A program made the position numbers and the translations under genes. The notes below the pieces were generated by a model. The model did no database searches and was not told where the DNA came from. It saw only the letters and a program-made list of their open reading frames with translations. Positions 4,501 through 5,108 of a DNA stretch of 5,108 bases are shown here, in pieces (within the stretch, counting starts at the first letter, position 1; each line of letters starts with the position of its first letter). This DNA comes from SAR86 cluster bacterium (GTDB taxonomy: Bacteria > Pseudomonadota > Gammaproteobacteria > Pseudomonadales > Azotimanducaceae): positions 1 to 5,108 of the forward strand of contig JABMOJ010000038.1 of assembly GCA_013204195.1 (NCBI GenBank). The letters are read 5' to 3'.

Positions 4501-5108
4501 ATGGCACTCACCACAGCAGAACAGAAAGCTTGGCTCAATCAGGTTATTGAACCCATAGTCGATCCAGAGCGTGAGATCGTCGACCCCCATCATCATATGT
4601 GGCGTGGCGTTGCTGGCGGCATGTTACCGCCGTTTCTGCTTGAAGATCTGTGGAATGACACCGAGTCAGGCCACAACATCAAAAAGACCGTATTTATGGA
4701 GTGTGGCACTGAATATCACACCACAGGCCCCGCTCATCTGTATCCCGTTGGCGAAACCGAATTTGTCACCGCCGCCGCCCAAGCCAGCCGTGGCCAGGGT
4801 AAGGCCGAGATCGCCGCGCTAGTGGCCCACACTGATCTGACCCAGGACCCAGGACTGATTCGCGAAGTCTTGGACGCCCATGCAACCGCGAGTAAAGGCT
4901 TATTTCGCGGTATTCGCCAGGGCGGCGCCCATGATGCTGACCAAGTCACCGGTTGGCTAAATGCCACGCCTATGCCAGACCTGTATCGGCAACCTGCGTT
5001 TCGCCGCGGTGTCGCCTTACTCGGCGAACTGGGCTTGACCTATGACACCTGGCACTACCACTTCCAAAACGAAGATTATCTGGCCCTGGCCCAGGCCAAC
5101 CCGAATAC
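4501..5108 (+). CDS. Amidohydrolase family (COG3618-type) metal-dependent hydrolase, 3' end outside window
   Basis: The frame is open for 202 codons to the right edge, so perhaps one third or more of the protein is missing. VDPHHHMW (27-34) is the first beta-strand metal motif of amidohydrolase-2 TIM-barrel enzymes, with H30 and H32 as likely ligands (HxH). FRGIRQ (135-140) and LTYDTWHYH (179-187) are typical of the COG3618 group, and H185 or H187 is a candidate third ligand. Family members hydrolyse lactones or C-C or C-N bonds in sugar-acid or aromatic catabolism. The substrate here is unknown. The start is supported by AGGGA (4491-4495), 5 nt before the ATG. No signal peptide is seen, so the protein is probably cytoplasmic. 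It follows dusC on the same strand, and a functional link to dusC is not expected. A shared catabolic role with the nearby PhyH oxygenase is only a guess. Confidence 0.88.
   Translation, partial: MALTTAEQKAWLNQVIEPIVDPEREIVDPHHHMWRGVAGGMLPPFLLEDLWNDTESGHNIKKTVFMECGTEYHTTGPAHLYPVGETEFVTAAAQASRGQGKAEIAALVAHTDLTQDPGLIREVLDAHATASKGLFRGIRQGGAHDADQVTGWLNATPMPDLYRQPAFRRGVALLGELGLTYDTWHYHFQNEDYLALAQANPN

Noticed and set aside
1..5108. CRISPR array, tRNA or rRNA gene, insertion sequence or phage signature
   Set aside because: No regularly spaced repeats, cloverleaf, terminal inverted repeats or transposase, integrase or phage proteins were seen on either strand.

Overview
The window looks like chromosomal DNA from a free-living gammaproteobacterium, probably a marine or other aquatic heterotroph. 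The best taxonomic pointer is a full-length dusC gene (tRNA-dihydrouridine(16) synthase), a paralogue typical of Gammaproteobacteria. The other genes (secreted-type metallo-beta-lactamase-fold hydrolase, PhyH dioxygenase, COG3618-type amidohydrolase) fit the metabolic repertoire of such bacteria. The genus cannot be named from the sequence. No tRNA or rRNA gene, CRISPR array, insertion sequence, integrase or phage gene was seen.

Layout. (1) 1-694, minus: 5' part of an MBL-fold hydrolase gene that runs off the left edge. (2) 695-890: divergent intergenic region with a good minus-strand promoter and a cluster of CAGTG/CACTG motifs, including a 10-bp inverted repeat. (3) 891-1523, plus: HAD-family phosphatase resembling YihX. 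(4) 1524-1584: short convergent gap with a repeated GGCTAGCC palindrome. (5) 1585-2034, minus: stand-alone protein with two CBS domains. (6) 2035-2510: long divergent non-coding region with several palindromes and short direct repeats. (7) 2511-3350, plus: phytanoyl-CoA dioxygenase (PhyH) family Fe(II)/2-oxoglutarate oxygenase. (8) 3351-3468: leader region with a strong hairpin, a three-copy 12-bp tandem repeat and a possible short leader ORF. (9) 3469-4437, plus: dusC. (10) 4501-5108, plus: start of an amidohydrolase-family metal-dependent hydrolase that runs off the right edge.

The genes do not form one obvious pathway. Three encode candidate small-molecule enzymes of unknown substrate (MBL hydrolase, PhyH oxygenase, amidohydrolase). 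dusC is a tRNA-modification gene and the CBS protein is a likely adenosine-nucleotide sensor. The orientations imply at least four transcription units: the MBL gene, the HAD gene, the CBS gene and the rightward phyH-dusC-amidohydrolase stretch. The last may be further divided at the 3357-3414 structure.

No clearly new multi-gene system is visible. The most unusual material lies in non-coding DNA: the hairpin with competing 3' arms before dusC, the SD-less dusC start overlapping a 14-codon reading frame, and the symmetric elements placed over the MBL and CBS promoters.
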